Source of the DNA: Fusarium oxysporum f. sp. lycopersici 4287 | Taxonomy: Eukaryota; Ascomycota; Sordariomycetes; Hypocreales; Nectriaceae | Direction: 5' to 3' | Assembly (NCBI RefSeq): GCF_000149955.1 | Contig: NC_030995.1 | Span: 1,922,001-1,986,000, forward strand | DNA length: 64,000 nt | Shown here: one piece after another, positions 11,636 to 23,908 of the stretch | Numbering within the stretch: position 1 is the stretch's first letter | Layout: each line of letters starts with the position of its first letter | Position numbers and translations under genes: made by a program | The notes under the pieces: model-generated | The model's database searches: none | What the model was told of the DNA's origin: nothing | The model's input: the letters and a program-made list of their open reading frames with translations, nothing else

Positions 11636-14600
11636 ATGCTCTATTCTTGTCTGGGCGTAGAGTGAGAGGGAAGGGGGGCGTCCTTGGCTCATGAGGCGTT
11701 GGACAAGAGGCAGGGATTGGACAGAGGACTTGATTTGGTGACGCTGAGCAATATACGAAAAGGCAAGGATCCGTTTAGAAGTGGTTCTCCCTGTGTCACT
11801 GCCTCCAGGCCACGTCCTCTCAGGTTTCTCCCAGGCCCACCATCATCTTTTTGGGCTTCTGCTCTGTTCTGTGAGTCTGAGACTCTCACTCATCAGTCTC
11901 AGCACTAACGCCATCCATCGGCCCACTGCCACTTGAAGCCTGCCTCGGACCAGTCATAGGTCTCTGGTGGCAGATCTCTAGCAACCTGGGCGGTGCCTGT
12001 GCTGTTGTGTTGTGCCGTGTGTTTCTGCTCTGCTGACACCCCCCAAGAAAGCCAGAGTGCGCTGTGCCGTAGCCGTCTTTTGTGCTGCGTGTCCTCTCTG
12101 TGACTTGACTGGCTTCTGAGGTCCACCCATCGGGCGAATCGTCATAATCAACAACCCCCGTGATGAATCACAGTTTGGCCGTAGCTTTGCCTCCGTGTGG
12201 CTGCCACTGTCCTTCCCAACATCCATCTCCTCTCCCGGCCGGGGCGGCGTAGGCGTACTCGGTACTCTTCTGATGCGGAGACGTCGGAGGCCGGCGTCAC
12301 TCTCTCTCTCGCTGCACGTTGGAACTCTCATCACACACAGAGTTTGAGTCCGGCCGTGTCTCCCCCTTACACATGCTTTTACTTTACTTTTGCCGGACCT
12401 GCCTCTGAGCAACAACTGGAACGGAACAACAAACCTTTTTTCGCCCAGATACGATTGAGTTTGCGACACGATTGGCTATCAGATGGGCGTCTGAGGCGCT
12501 TGGCGACATGTTTTGCACAAAAAGGAATGCATGAAGTCATGGAAACGAATACACACTCAGTTACTGTCTGCTGTGCCTGTGTGATAATAATGGATGGATA
12601 TCTTGGGGGGCTGAAATGTGAATGTGAATTCAATGTGAAGTGAACTGGCAACACTGTTGCAGAATGCAGATGCTGAATTGCGTCGATCCCCTCACTAATG
12701 AGGGTCGCTATTTTGCCCCTCCAGCCAGTGAACGTCCCCGCCGTGAGGCTAGAGCAGCTAGGCGCTGCATAAGTTTATGCCAGCTCCGTTGGTTTATGGT
12801 TGGTTGGTTATGCACCAACAATAACTCACTGCAGAAAGATAAGATCGACATTCTTGGTGAGCCATCTCTATTCTTCAACCTCGTGCTTTTCAAACTGCCC
12901 TGCCACCCTTGAGCTTTGATTGGTCCGAGGTTAAAGTGTATCAAATATCGAGATCACGCATGCTATGCCATGTTCATCACATACTGTATTCTCAACAAGG
13001 CTGACAAGGGGAAATGAGATTTGCTTATTCTAGGTTGATCAAAAGAAGCAAATCAGCAGCATGGTGTTTCATCCATAAGCGATCCTCCGTCGGCGGGTAT
13101 ACTGACAGCCCTGGTTGCCTTTGTCTGACTTGAAGCGAGACGAGGCCTGCCATCAGATATCCATTTGGTTGTCTCTGCACGTATCCGTCTAACGGCATGT
13201 CTTCGAAGGGGCCTCAACCCGCCCGCTGGCAGCTCTGCTCTATCCTCTGTGTCTGTTTGCAGCGTCCTCACGGGCTGCTGGCCTAGACCCCGGGATCCCA
13301 TATTACTCGAAGCAGACAGGTGCAGAGCTCGGGTGCGTCAGTCAGTACCACCCAGTGGTCCCAGGCCGCGGTGAGATGCAGGTAGAGTGAATGAGTGGTG
13401 TCTGTGTCCCCCTGTCGTGTAGGACGATACAGAGTTTCCAGACAGCACAGCACAGTTCACTTGCTTGTCAAGTCAAGAGACCCCTTGAACAGGCCACGAC
13501 GGTGACAGTGGCAGCTCTCCAAAGTTACAGTGAGGCTGACTGATGGGAAACGGGACGGGTTGCAGAAGAGGCGTCCAATGAGAAGCTGTACAGGTCCCAA
13601 GGAATGTGGCCCGTTGCCTGTCTTTATCGGCCTGTGATCTCTGTCACCCGTTGGATGCATGGCATGGATGGTAGTCTAACTGATAACGACGACTTTACTT
13701 TACGGTGAGAATGTGAAATGAGAATGTGAATGCGTATGTCGGCTCGGGTTGCTTCCAGTTCAGTTCCTGTCATCGGATGTGAACGGGTATCGTACAGTGC
13801 CTCGCCTTTGCCTTCGCCTTGCCTGGCCTCGAACCCCGGATCTGAGCGAGCACTGACTGACACTGACAGATTGAGGAGGAACTGAGGCGACGAGGCATTC
13901 ATTTTCTTACTGATCACTTGTTTTCAACCTCATTTAGTTGTTCCAGCCACGAACCATTATCGCATGATCTCAGCTTCCCCAACGTGTTTCTCCATGCATC
14001 CAAGTGGAATTATTGATAGAACTTCAGGTGAAGCGAAGCAAAGCAACTTGACAATTGTCCAAAATACCGTCTCGCCTACCCTATTCCATGTCAATAAGTC
14101 CGAATTCCTCCAAGGGCCCCTGGTATTCCAGCTCAGTTGAGTGGTCCCCTAAAAACAAGACAGTGTCTCATTGCTAACAGTTGTCAAAGACGGGTTGGGG
14201 CGGGTCGATGGGCCCGAGAGAAGCGGTCAGGGCATTCGAGAATGGACCTTTCACCGTGATTACCGATCAACCATCAACTGCATCGTCAAAAATCACGGGT
14301 GCATCTAAACCCTTTGAGGTCTAGGTCCTGGCACTCAGATCTCCAGCAATCATCTCCGACTTGGTTATTCCCCGTTGTAGCCCTGTTCTTTACGCGCACT
14401 GAGCTCTAAACATATCATCTGGATCCACTTGACACAGTGAGGCCGCTGTCTAATCCTTGATCTACAGGGATATCCCTGGAATCGACCCATCTCTCGCCAG
14501 CGAGCACTGATTCCTCTGACGCCAATGCCACTTGAGTCAAAGTCAAAGAAAGAAAGAAAAAATGTTCTAATTAATCTCCAGTTTCTGAGTCCGGGGCGTC

Positions 14601-14638
14601 GATCATACGCCACTATCTACTGTAGCTGAAGCATGGCG

Positions 14639-14666
14639 TTTTTTTTTTTTTTTTTTTTTTTTTTTT
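14639..14666. repeat. Poly-T homopolymer, 28 nt
   Basis: An uninterrupted run of about 28 T in the large spacer. Confidence 0.9.
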
Positions 14667-15940
14667 GGCATCAAACATTGCTTCATGAGGGTTCGAGCTT
14701 TTCTTTCATGGCGATGACCATGGGCAAACAATCATTATGCACTAAACTCTTCTGTCTCAGCATATGTTATGCATGGGCTGATTACGTTTCGACCGCTGAC
14801 CGAAACCTGCTTGCCTCTACCGCTGCAACTTGATTGAACCACTGGCTCTCGCACCAAGCGACGGCAATGCAAGAGCTTGCTCCATCCTGGTTCGATACCG
14901 GCTGCTCTTATGCATTCATCGTTGGTTGCGAAGAAGAACAGCCAGCAAATCGGGATGTTACTCTGGCAGTTCCAAGCAGGAAAAGGTTAACCACATGCCA
15001 TATCGATCCAATAGGGAGTTATCCTCAACACTGCCGTCTATGCACTCACTTAGAGAAGCTATGCGCATCTTGAGTCATGGCTATGCATCTCTACGGTTGA
15101 GTCCAGCTTGCTACGGCACAAGACCTCAGCCATAGTCCTAGGTAGATCGGGAGATGGAGAGAAACAAAGGCAGGCGGGCAGTCACTCGCATTGAGGATGA
15201 GCAATCGAGAGCACACCATCAACTGCCGCCAGGGCCACTTCCCCGGGAACATGGTTGCGGTTCGTCTCTGAACCGGCCGGCGCTGGTATCACCTTGGCTT
15301 GGTTTGCATGATATCTTTTTGAAGTCTGGTGTTTCTAGCCCGATTGAGAGATCCTTGCCGTTGACAATGGGACTTTGGGGTGGAAGCGAGAGCTGGGACT
15401 CGTTTCTGGTCTGATAACGATCTGAAGATCGATCGTTGAAAACCTCTGGCGAGATACGACGACCATCACATGCAGTGCCGAATCGATCAGCAGTTATCTC
15501 TTGGAGACAACCACTCACTACGTATCTCCTTGTAAACTTTGGTCAATGAAGACGCCATTATGAGATAGAAGACCGTCTCAAACGTCAAGCTGCACCACTA
15601 GAGCCAAGACTGCCCGTTTCGAGGTGGGCTGACATCAAAGCCTCTGTTTGTAGATTCACCGCCAAACGCTGGATGTCTGCAAGGGCTGGTATGTGTAGCG
15701 TGTGGACGCAAGGGAGGACAATGCAACACACAGTATTTGTCACGAGGCCCCAAGAAAGCGGACGTGCGCGAGAAACACGCTCAGCTCAAACATAATTTGA
15801 GATACCAGAATTGTATCGCATCATGGCCGATCATTTACGGGCTCGTGGCTACCGTAAAGAGAAACCAACGTTGTCGCCTTGGTTCAAAGTCTAATGCACT
15901 GCCGGTCTCGACTCTCAACGGCGCATCACTAACTAAGCAG

Positions 15941-15965
15941 AAAGTAAAGTAAAGTAAAGTAAAGT
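15941..15965. repeat. (AAAGT)5 microsatellite
   Basis: Five perfect AAAGT units. Confidence 0.95.
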
Positions 15966-18016
15966 AGGGGCGGGGACTTTATTGGGTGGTGTTGAAGCTT
16001 ACGGGATGACATCCGCGGCGCCTGGAGGGGCCATCATTTGCATCACCGACTTGTGAAGTTGAAGATCGAGTTGGTCCAATTGTAGCGCGATCCAGAGTTA
16101 GAGCGTCACATTGACTCTCGCTACCAAGTTCAAGATCTTGATGATGCTAAACCGTGGTCTACTAGAATTGATACGGCTCCCCTTGAGTATGAGGGATGGG
16201 GAATGGTCTGGACACACGAGGACAAGGTCCGCTCATAATCAACCTCCTTCTTGTTTGAATCGGCCGTGCCATGTTCATGTGGAGTTAGAATCTAGAGATG
16301 CCGTCACGGAGCGGACCCGGGGTAGGACAAGGAGCATCACAAACGGTTATGTTATGTTACCCTGTATCCAAGCCAGATGACATGGTTCTTCTACTGTATG
16401 TTTGTGTATTCACCTATTTGTCAGGGCGGGTAGTACATTTTACAGTAATTTGTTGTCCATTCACAGTTATCGCGTCCGATCACACGAAACATCATAATTG
16501 TCGCATTGACCTGATCATCATCCAATACAAGAGCCCTCACCAAGACACAAAGCGATCACCACGACGTACTGTAGGTCTCCCAAATCACAGGCTAACAAAC
16601 TTCTCCTGGACGGATCATCTCTCCTCATGAAACTTGTAGGGCAATCACCAGCAAAACCCAGCAAATTGCACCAATGAATAACCCATCGAAACAAAACCCG
16701 CCGATCCTGACGACACTCTCGCCACAGCCCGTCATAATGTCTCAAACTCCCCCTGTGATAAAGTGAGGCTGAGAAATCCCGAATCCACTTTGATTTCATC
16801 AAACCCTCAAGCTCAAGGGATCCTTGCCCTCGCTCCGAGTCTGGGCGCAATCTCCGTCGCAGGTTCTGTTACAGGTTTGTATGAGAAGGGTGTTACAATC
16901 ACAATTTTATTCCTGCACATCATAATGCAGGGCAAACATCGGTACGGTACATTCGGGGAGAACCGATAAGATCGCTCAAGACAGAATGAGTGACGATCTG
17001 TGACATTGTTGATCAAGGAAGGGATATTGGATCATCAAAAGCCTCACCTTTGCGCATCACGACAATCATCGACACAAACGTCACGACTTGCTCGCCATGC
17101 TCATCTTCCTTCTGTACCACTGACATTATCTGTGTGACCTCATTGACCTCATTGACGTCAAGTTCTCAAACACAAAGAAGAGACTCTTTGATAGTCTGAC
17201 CAACCACTCCCCATCCCGACCAAGCGACTTACACAGACCACAACCCGTGTCCCCCAAACCATCTACAACAAACATCTCAAATGTAACATCGGCTGCCAGC
17301 AATCAGATTTAGCAAACCACAATGTGGAATCAGCCCTGATCGTTACGCCCCGCCTCAGTCTCTGCCTACCAGGCTGTCAAACTTGAACCTGGAATGAACA
17401 ATGTAGCCTAGAAAATGCACAACATGTTCACCTAGCGTAGGCTGCCTGGCGTGCTCACGCGGGTCAGCAAGCCCACGCCTGCATCGCCACTCCGTGCCCG
17501 GGAGCCTCAACCTCAATACCAAGCCCGAGCATGTGGATTCCTCCCGTATGAGCCGGGCGTTATGTGACTCGGAATACAGCGAGTACGAGGTCACGCATCG
17601 TAAAAAGACTCAATCAACCATCGGCGATCATTCATCAGACAATCCGAGCATTGCTTAGCGATTCCTTAGTAGCTATGTTATTACAACTGTGTAGGCATTT
17701 GTTTTAGACCCTCGTCCAAGCTCGATACTCCAGAACTCCATCAAAATTTCTAGCCTGCTTCTTCCAAGTCTAGATTCCAATAAACTCGGCTTCATACGAG
17801 ACATAACAGACAAGGTGAGACATAGCAAGGCATGATATAAAAACGGCGGTGACACGTTCAGAGACATCGATCAAACCACCAAATGTTTTGAACCAGCGAG
17901 TATCCTCCCTTGCTTTGTCTAGCCAAGTATAATCCCCCAAAAAATCTCTCATCCCGCGCCTTTAATTGTCTCAAAACAGCGTCATGAATCCATGACCCGA
18001 ATGCTTAACACCCTCC

Positions 18017-21000
18017 TTACCGACGTACATGTCCCGCCCGTGTAGTAAAGAAGGGATGGCGCAGTGCATCAGCCGGCTTCATCCTTTTGTCGGGATTGAG
18101 TGTAAGACAGTGCTCGAGGAGATCAATGAAGTGGTTCAGATCCCTCGTTTCCGCGTCATTCATCCCTGACGACGCAGCCATTAGTCTTGTCCGTAGATCC
18201 CGAGTTGGCTTTACCACCGCCATCGTTCGGACGGTTGTCTGTAAGCACAGTTTGTTAGTTATCCATTCCTGACTCATAGTTCTAAAATGGGAAAAGGAAT
18301 TCTCCATATAAATGCGCATGTCAACAAGGGCTGAGCGCTTGGCCAAACTCTTAGCAGCCGTTGAACTCGTATGCAAGGGATATGTAGGTCATCGTTGCTG
18401 ACGCTCAGAGGGAGTCCGATCTACCGAGACAAAACAAGTCATGCGACCTGATCTTTAACCTTGAAAGGATCTCGAGGCGTTCTGTAACCTCATCTCATCA
18501 CACCATCCATCCCTTGCTGAGTTTGTTCGAGAACCCCGCAAGGGCGGTTGAGATCAAACATGCCTGATGGCTGTTGTTTTGATCTATCGACCGTTGTGTG
18601 GGTGGTGTTGGTCATCGTGAAGTTACCCCACATATCCCGAGCGCTTCAGTCTGCAAGGGATCTAGGCGCTTACGCTCGCAGAGCCCCAAGATGGAACAGC
18701 CCCAGCCATTGTCGCAAAAATAGCATAGACCTCGCGTGGGCGGCCACCAAGAGCATGACCGTATGGCGCTTGTAGGCAGATGCAAGGAGTGTGATGGCAA
18801 AAACAACAGCAAAAACAAAAACAACATGGAGGGAGTGAATGGAATCACAACATACCTTGCCGAGAACCTTGTCTCGTTCGATGCTGACGAATTGTCCCTT
18901 GTCGTCGAAATGAGCTGGCGATAGTTGACCACGCTTGAACAACTTCGGCGTTAACCTTCCTCTGATCTCCATAATTGCCTTGAGCATCTGATTGTTGCTG
19001 TCTCCAGCAAAGAGGATTTTGCCGGTGTACATCTCATACAACGTGCAGCCGATGGACCACATGTCGACGGCGTAATCGTAAGGAATGCCCAGAATAATCT
19101 CCGGCGCTCGATAGAATCGACTGACGAGGTATGGAGTGACATCCATATGCGCTGTCGCCGCATCCGTCTTGTCGATAGCCGTACCCAAATCACAGATCTT
19201 TAGCACGTTGTGACTCTCGTTTACCTACTAAAGTCAACACTCGCGTGTCTTAATATTAGCATCGTGGGGTTGCATACCAAGATGTTGTCCGGCTTGAGAT
19301 CAGCATGAATGATACTGCACTTTCGCATGTGCGCGAGAGCGACAAAGATCTGGTATGCGTATGCTCGCGTCGCTCCAAGATTGATACCCACATTGTTACC
19401 AAACTTTCGCAAAACCTCTCGCAGGTTCATGCTCAGGTTCTCGAATACCATGCACAGATGGCCCTTGTAGTCGAACTGGCGGATAAACTTGATGATGTGC
19501 TTGCGACCCTCAGGGTCGGCCTCGTTGAGCTTCTCCAGAATAGCAATCTCTGTGTATCCTCCCTTTCGGAGGGCATCATTGTTTCGCATCATCTTGATAG
19601 CGACGAGCTCCTTCGTGGTGATGTCGACGGCACGGGCTACCCCTGAGAACATACCCCTTCCCAGTGCTGCCTGGATCTGATACCGACCATTCAAGACTTC
19701 ACCGATACGAATCTTGTAGTAGCCATCTTTGTCGTCACCTTCGAGAATACCTCCCTTGATAGCTGGGACATCAGGGGCCTTGCCGTCGCCCTCGATAGGC
19801 GCGACCGGCTCGACAGGTTTTGTGGCATACTTTTCCTCGTCAAAGTCTTCCGCAAACATATCGAAGTCATCATCGTCGTCATCACCGCCGGTCTTTTCGG
19901 TAGACTCTTCTTGAACATCTTCCTGTGGCTGTTGTTCCGTTGCAATGGGATGCTGCTCACCATGAAGTACGACGTTTCCGTGCCGGAGCTCATGTCGTCG
20001 TTCATCCTCCTTCATGTCTCCAGTAGGATCGTAGTCAGCGGCTGAGGGGCCATCCTCCTCGTCTGGCTGAGCCTTCCCGTGGCTGTTCATCAGGTTTCTG
20101 TCATCGAGGAAGTTGATACCCCCAGGAGACATTTCGATATGTGATCCGGGAGAGCGCGGTGATGCGATATCTGCACCTCTGGTCAATAAGATCCCTCCAC
20201 CAGATGCTGTTGACATACCTGAACGGGGAGTGCGGGGGCTTTCAATGTCGGACTGTGCTCTCATGGGCGTGTCGGGCGTGGTGGACGCAGGAGAAGCTCC
20301 GTGAGCTTTACTTGCAGCAGCACCTACAGCATGGAGAAGGAGAGGAGTTGCAGAACTGTGCTTAGCCAGAATCTCCTCACGTCGCTTGCGGCGTCGCTCA
20401 ATTTCAGCTTCTTCGTCAAAAGGCTCTGGCTCTTCGTAGTCGGGCTCTGGCTCAGGTTCCGATTTTCGTTCGGGTTCCTTCTGAGCTGCTGGCTCCCTAT
20501 GAACATGTCAGTGCTTCGTTCAACCTAGGAATGTAGATCAACATACTGCTGAGAAGCCTTGGAAGTGCCATGTCCATTTGTAAGGCCTTGTTCAGGTTTA
20601 GCATGATGTCCTTGGGCGCGTGAAGCCTCTCCTACAGTCGTTCCCTTGGACATAGAACCGCCATTTCTCGTGCTTTCATCATACTTAAGTTCCCTCGGCC
20701 CATCGTCGCGACGATCGTATTGGCCTTCTCTGACAAAACGATCAAACCTGCCCCTATCCGAAGGTCGGGATCTTTGAGGAGAGCGACTCCTGTTTCGAGG
20801 TCGTTTGTTGGAATACCGATCTCGGTCTCCATCGCGGTAGTTGTCTCGGTCGCGGCTCCGATCGCGGCCCCCGTAGCTGAAATTTGATGCGCGCGATGCA
20901 GGTCGATCTAGGTCATCGTATTGTCCTCGCGGCTTGCGATGGTCGTCACATCGCGAATCCTCGTAGTTCCGGCGATAGCCTTGATCGCGAGGCCTGGAGT

Positions 21001-21238
21001 TGTAGTGATCCCTGTCTCTGTCTCTTTCGTCGTGCGATCGCTTGTAGCCACGGGGTGAAATGGTTCGTCGTGAACCGTTGCTGTATCTAGAAGCCGAATC
21101 GTGATCCGGAGTCGAAAGTCTACTTTTGTTTCTGTCTTGACGGTCAACACTGCTTCCTCCAGTATGCTGCAGTGAAGTTGCCTTCAAATCTTCAGCGCCG
21201 TTCTCGACGATCTCGCCTTCGTCCGAACTCGACGCCAT
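18017..21238 (-). CDS. PRP4: Prp4 pre-mRNA splicing kinase
   Basis: Exons 21238-20547, 20496-19278, 19224-18856 and 18238-18017 give 833 aa. The N-terminal third is Arg/Ser/Asp-rich (RDRSRDRDNYRDGDRDRY, NRSRSPQRSRPSD), followed by an acidic stretch (GGDDDDDDFDMFAEDFDEE) and a C-terminal kinase: GRGMFSGVARA, AIKMMRNND, HADLKPDNIL, DLGTA in place of DFG, and DVTPYLVSRFYRAPE. The HADLKPDN and SRFYRAPE signatures are typical of PRPF4B/Prp4, a spliceosome-associated kinase that acts on tri-snRNP proteins during B-complex activation. Introns 1 and 2 are 50 and 53 nt; intron 3 (18239-18855) is 617 nt, far longer than any other here. It is divergent from TMA7 across a 604-bp promoter. Confidence 0.93.
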
Positions 21239-21842
21239 GATGACGACGGTGCTAATTTAGATCCTCAAGGCCTTAAATGGAGAGAAGCAGAAACAGTGTC
21301 AGCGCTGGGGACTAAGAAGAGCAGAGTGCAATGGGAGAAGAGCCCAACCGGATCAGTAGTGACTCGTAAAGGCTCAGAGCCGATAAGGGAGGTAATGTAG
21401 CGGATGAAGGAAGACTGGAGCGCAGTCCAGATGAAAAAAAAAGGTGGGTAAGCGAATTGGAAACTCTGAGGCGAGTGCAGGTGCTGCGAAACCTAAACAG
21501 GTGTCGCGATGCGAGATGAAAGTTATTATCTGAACCGAATATCTCTAGACTTTTGACGTCAGGTAACAGCGAAACAACTGATGAGGCTACAAGGCCCATT
21601 TTCTGGATTAGCTAAGCCCCGAAAGACCCTTATCCATCTTATCGAGCTTATCCCCGCGGTCGAAAGTGGGCTCACCGCTGCCAGTGAGTGGGCTGGGCTG
21701 TGCTGAGCGCGAAAGGGCCTGGACAAAAGTCAATAAGCGGGAGGCAACTTTTCCCTCTCGCGACAATCTTTGTTTCTTCAACCGCAGCTTTTCCTCATTT
21801 TTAACACAACTCAAGACTCTCTTTCACTTCACGTACATCAAA
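21239..21842. promoter_or_regulatory. Divergent promoter between PRP4 and TMA7
   Basis: A 604-bp spacer between two divergent start codons. It holds a palindromic TGACGTCA at 21554-21561 (CRE/bZIP-type site) and pyrimidine-rich tracts just before the TMA7 ATG. Confidence 0.55.
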
Positions 21843-22174
21843 ATGGGTGGCACTAACCGAGAAGGTTTGTTAAATCCCTCCGACTCACAAAGTTCCACGG
21901 ACGTAGAAAACTAACCCCTCCAAACCACAGGCGGCAAGGTCAAGCCCTTGAAGCAGGCCAAGAAGGCCCAGAAGGACCTCGACGACGATGACAAGGCTTT
22001 CCTCGAGAAGAAGCGCGCCGGTACGAACTTCCAAAAACGAAAGATACAAAGAAACATCACACTAACAACTACGATACAGACGAGAAGGCTCGCAAGGAGC
22101 TTGCCGCTAAGGCTGGAGGCAAGGGCCCTCTCAACACCGGTGGCCAGGGCATCAAGAAGAGTGGAAAGAAATAG
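21843..22174 (+). CDS. TMA7: Translation machinery-associated protein Tma7
   Basis: Three small exons (21843-21864, 21931-22020, 22080-22174) with introns of 66 and 59 nt give a 68-aa basic protein. It starts MGGTNREGGKVKPLKQAKKA, contains KDLDDDDKAFLEKKR and ends GGKGPLNTGGQGIKKSGKK, the diagnostic glycine-lysine tail of the Tma7/CCDC72 family. Members associate with ribosomes; the molecular role is poorly defined. The length equals the family norm and both junctions are in frame, so the model is firm despite its size. Confidence 0.95.
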
Positions 22175-22855
22175 ACGTTTCGCCTGGTTCTAGCGACGAT
22201 TGAGCGAAGACTCGAGATATCCCTGGAGGCTTTGGATGGCGTGAGCGCATCAGACAGACAGCCTGCGTGTTTTTAGGCGTTTTAGACATTGGCGCTCACT
22301 GATCACAATATTTTCGCGCGATGGCTAACGAGAAATGAATTCTATGCTGACCCAAATGCTGACCTGCAGTGTCTTGTTATTCCCGTGAAATCAGACCTGA
22401 GCGTAGTCATGATCGTAGAAATGCTAGAACGTCGATGTTATGGTAGTAAAACCTCCACTGTATTAGTGGATTTCTTCAGCGAACAGCAGATCTCTCGCCA
22501 AAAGACTTTCATCTCCATTTTCAAGTCCATCATAACTTCTTTTGCAATAAAACAGGGTCTTCGACTAAAATCAAGTGGAACTTCTACGACGCTTCTAGAG
22601 GCCTTCTTTCATTAACCATACATCATCGATTTGTCTTTAGCCTCGGAGCACGTCGCGCGTCTTTTCATGTGCTTGTCCCAACAAAACTACCCTGGTCCAA
22701 CAACACAACAATAAACGACCGGAGAAGTGGAACTTGGTTCATATATAAGTCGAGAACTAAGGCGCAAGGACAAAAGCTCTTGTCGGTTAACGATTCTATG
22801 CAAAGTTCCTGATTCTAGCTGCATTTGTTCCGAGTCTGGATAGCCTCATTTCATC
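22175..22855. promoter_or_regulatory. Spacer with TATA box for the PAQR gene
   Basis: The first half is the TMA7 3' flank. A TATATAAG box at 22742-22749 lies 107 bp before the next start codon. A 108-codon ORF at 22289-22615 has no family signal and is probably not a gene. Confidence 0.5.
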
Positions 22856-23908
22856 ATGGCCGATACTCAGCCCTACGGCGTTCGCAATCGCCGGCCTTCA
22901 GTCACAGACAACCTTATCAATGCCGCTAAGAACTTCGAATCAAAGTTTGAGCAATCTCTACTCATTCTGTGGGATGATCTCCCAGCTTGGCGTCGCGACA
23001 ATGCCTTCATCCTCTCGGGCTACCGCCAATCTCATGGCTCTTATGCCCATTCATTCCGCTCCCTCTTTTACCTCCACAATGAGTCCGTTAATATCTGGTC
23101 TCACCTCCTCGGTGCCATAGTTTTTCTCGCTAGTGCAGCCTACGTTGATCGAGTTGTCCGGCCCCGGTACGAAAGCGCAAGCAGTGCTGATGTACTCGTC
23201 TTTGCATGCTTCTTTGGAGGCGCTGTTGTATGTCTGGGGATGAGTGCTACGTACCACACTTTGTCGAATCACAGCGATACTGTTTCAAAGTGGGGGAACA
23301 AGTTGGATTACACAGGCATCGTGGCTTTGATCGTTGGCAGCTATGTTCCTGCTCTGTATTACGGCTTTTTCTGTTTGCCTAATTTGATGGTTTTCTATTT
23401 ATGGGTTGTAAGTCTGTAATGTTGTTTACTGATGGTAGAGAAAGTCGCTGACAAAGTAGATATGTATACTTGGTCTTGGATGCACAATCGTTTCATGGGT
23501 TGAGCGCTTCCGGACCCCAGCATGGCGTCCGTACCGTGCAATGATGTTCATCGGCCTTGGTCTCTCTGGCGTTGTTCCTGTCATCCATGGCCTATTCATC
23601 TATGGTTACCAGGGTCTTGAAGATCGCATGAGTCTCAGCTGGGTTCTCCTCCACGGGGTCATGTACATCTTTGGCGCTGTACTCTATGCGGTATGTCCTC
23701 CCTGACTCTTCACGCAAAGCATCTAAATCTGACTTAATAGGCTCGTTGGCCCGAGAGAAGCGCACCTGGCGCCTTCGATATTTGGGGGAGCTCGCATCAG
23801 ATCTTCCACATTTTCGTCATCCTTGCAGCCGTTACACACTTTTACGGTATGGCCAAGGCTTTCGATTACCACCACACCATTATGGGCTCTCAGTGTCTCA
23901 TGGACTAA
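22856..23908 (+). CDS. PAQR / hemolysin III-type receptor (Izh/AdipoR family)
   Basis: Exons 22856-23407, 23460-23690 and 23741-23908 (introns 52 and 50 nt) give 316 aa with seven predicted membrane helices. The zinc-site motifs are intact: S-x3-H in [12 protein letters not shown] and H-x3-H in [11 protein letters not shown] near the C-terminus, with [16 protein letters not shown] in the first third, as in adiponectin receptors and yeast Izh proteins. Family members act in lipid and zinc homeostasis, probably as ceramidase-like hydrolases. The stop codon TAA (23906-23908) overlaps the antisense stop codon of the convergent TFC6 gene. Confidence 0.92.

Larger units (their letters stand above)
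11201..18016. other. About 6.8 kb without a supported gene
   Basis: Many short ORFs overlap on both strands but none shows a family motif, a credible splice structure or consistent coding bias. It probably holds the kinase promoter and leader and the 3' flank of PRP4. It includes a GCGTT/GCGTA tract, a poly-T run, an (AAAGT)5 run, and a TGACCTCAT-TGACCTCAT-TGACGTCA cluster at about 17135-17160 that resembles bZIP/CRE sites. Confidence 0.5.

Noticed and set aside
11978..12643. Long ORFs on both strands (163 and 148 codons)
   Set aside because: They overlap antisense with no domain and Arg/Ser/Thr-biased content typical of random GC-balanced DNA.
13800..13860. GGTTCGAGGCC on the minus strand, resembling a tRNA B box
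   Set aside because: No A box at the right distance and no cloverleaf can be folded around it.
22289..22615. 108-codon ORF after TMA7
   Set aside because: Lies in the expected 3' flank, with no recognisable motif and no upstream promoter signals.
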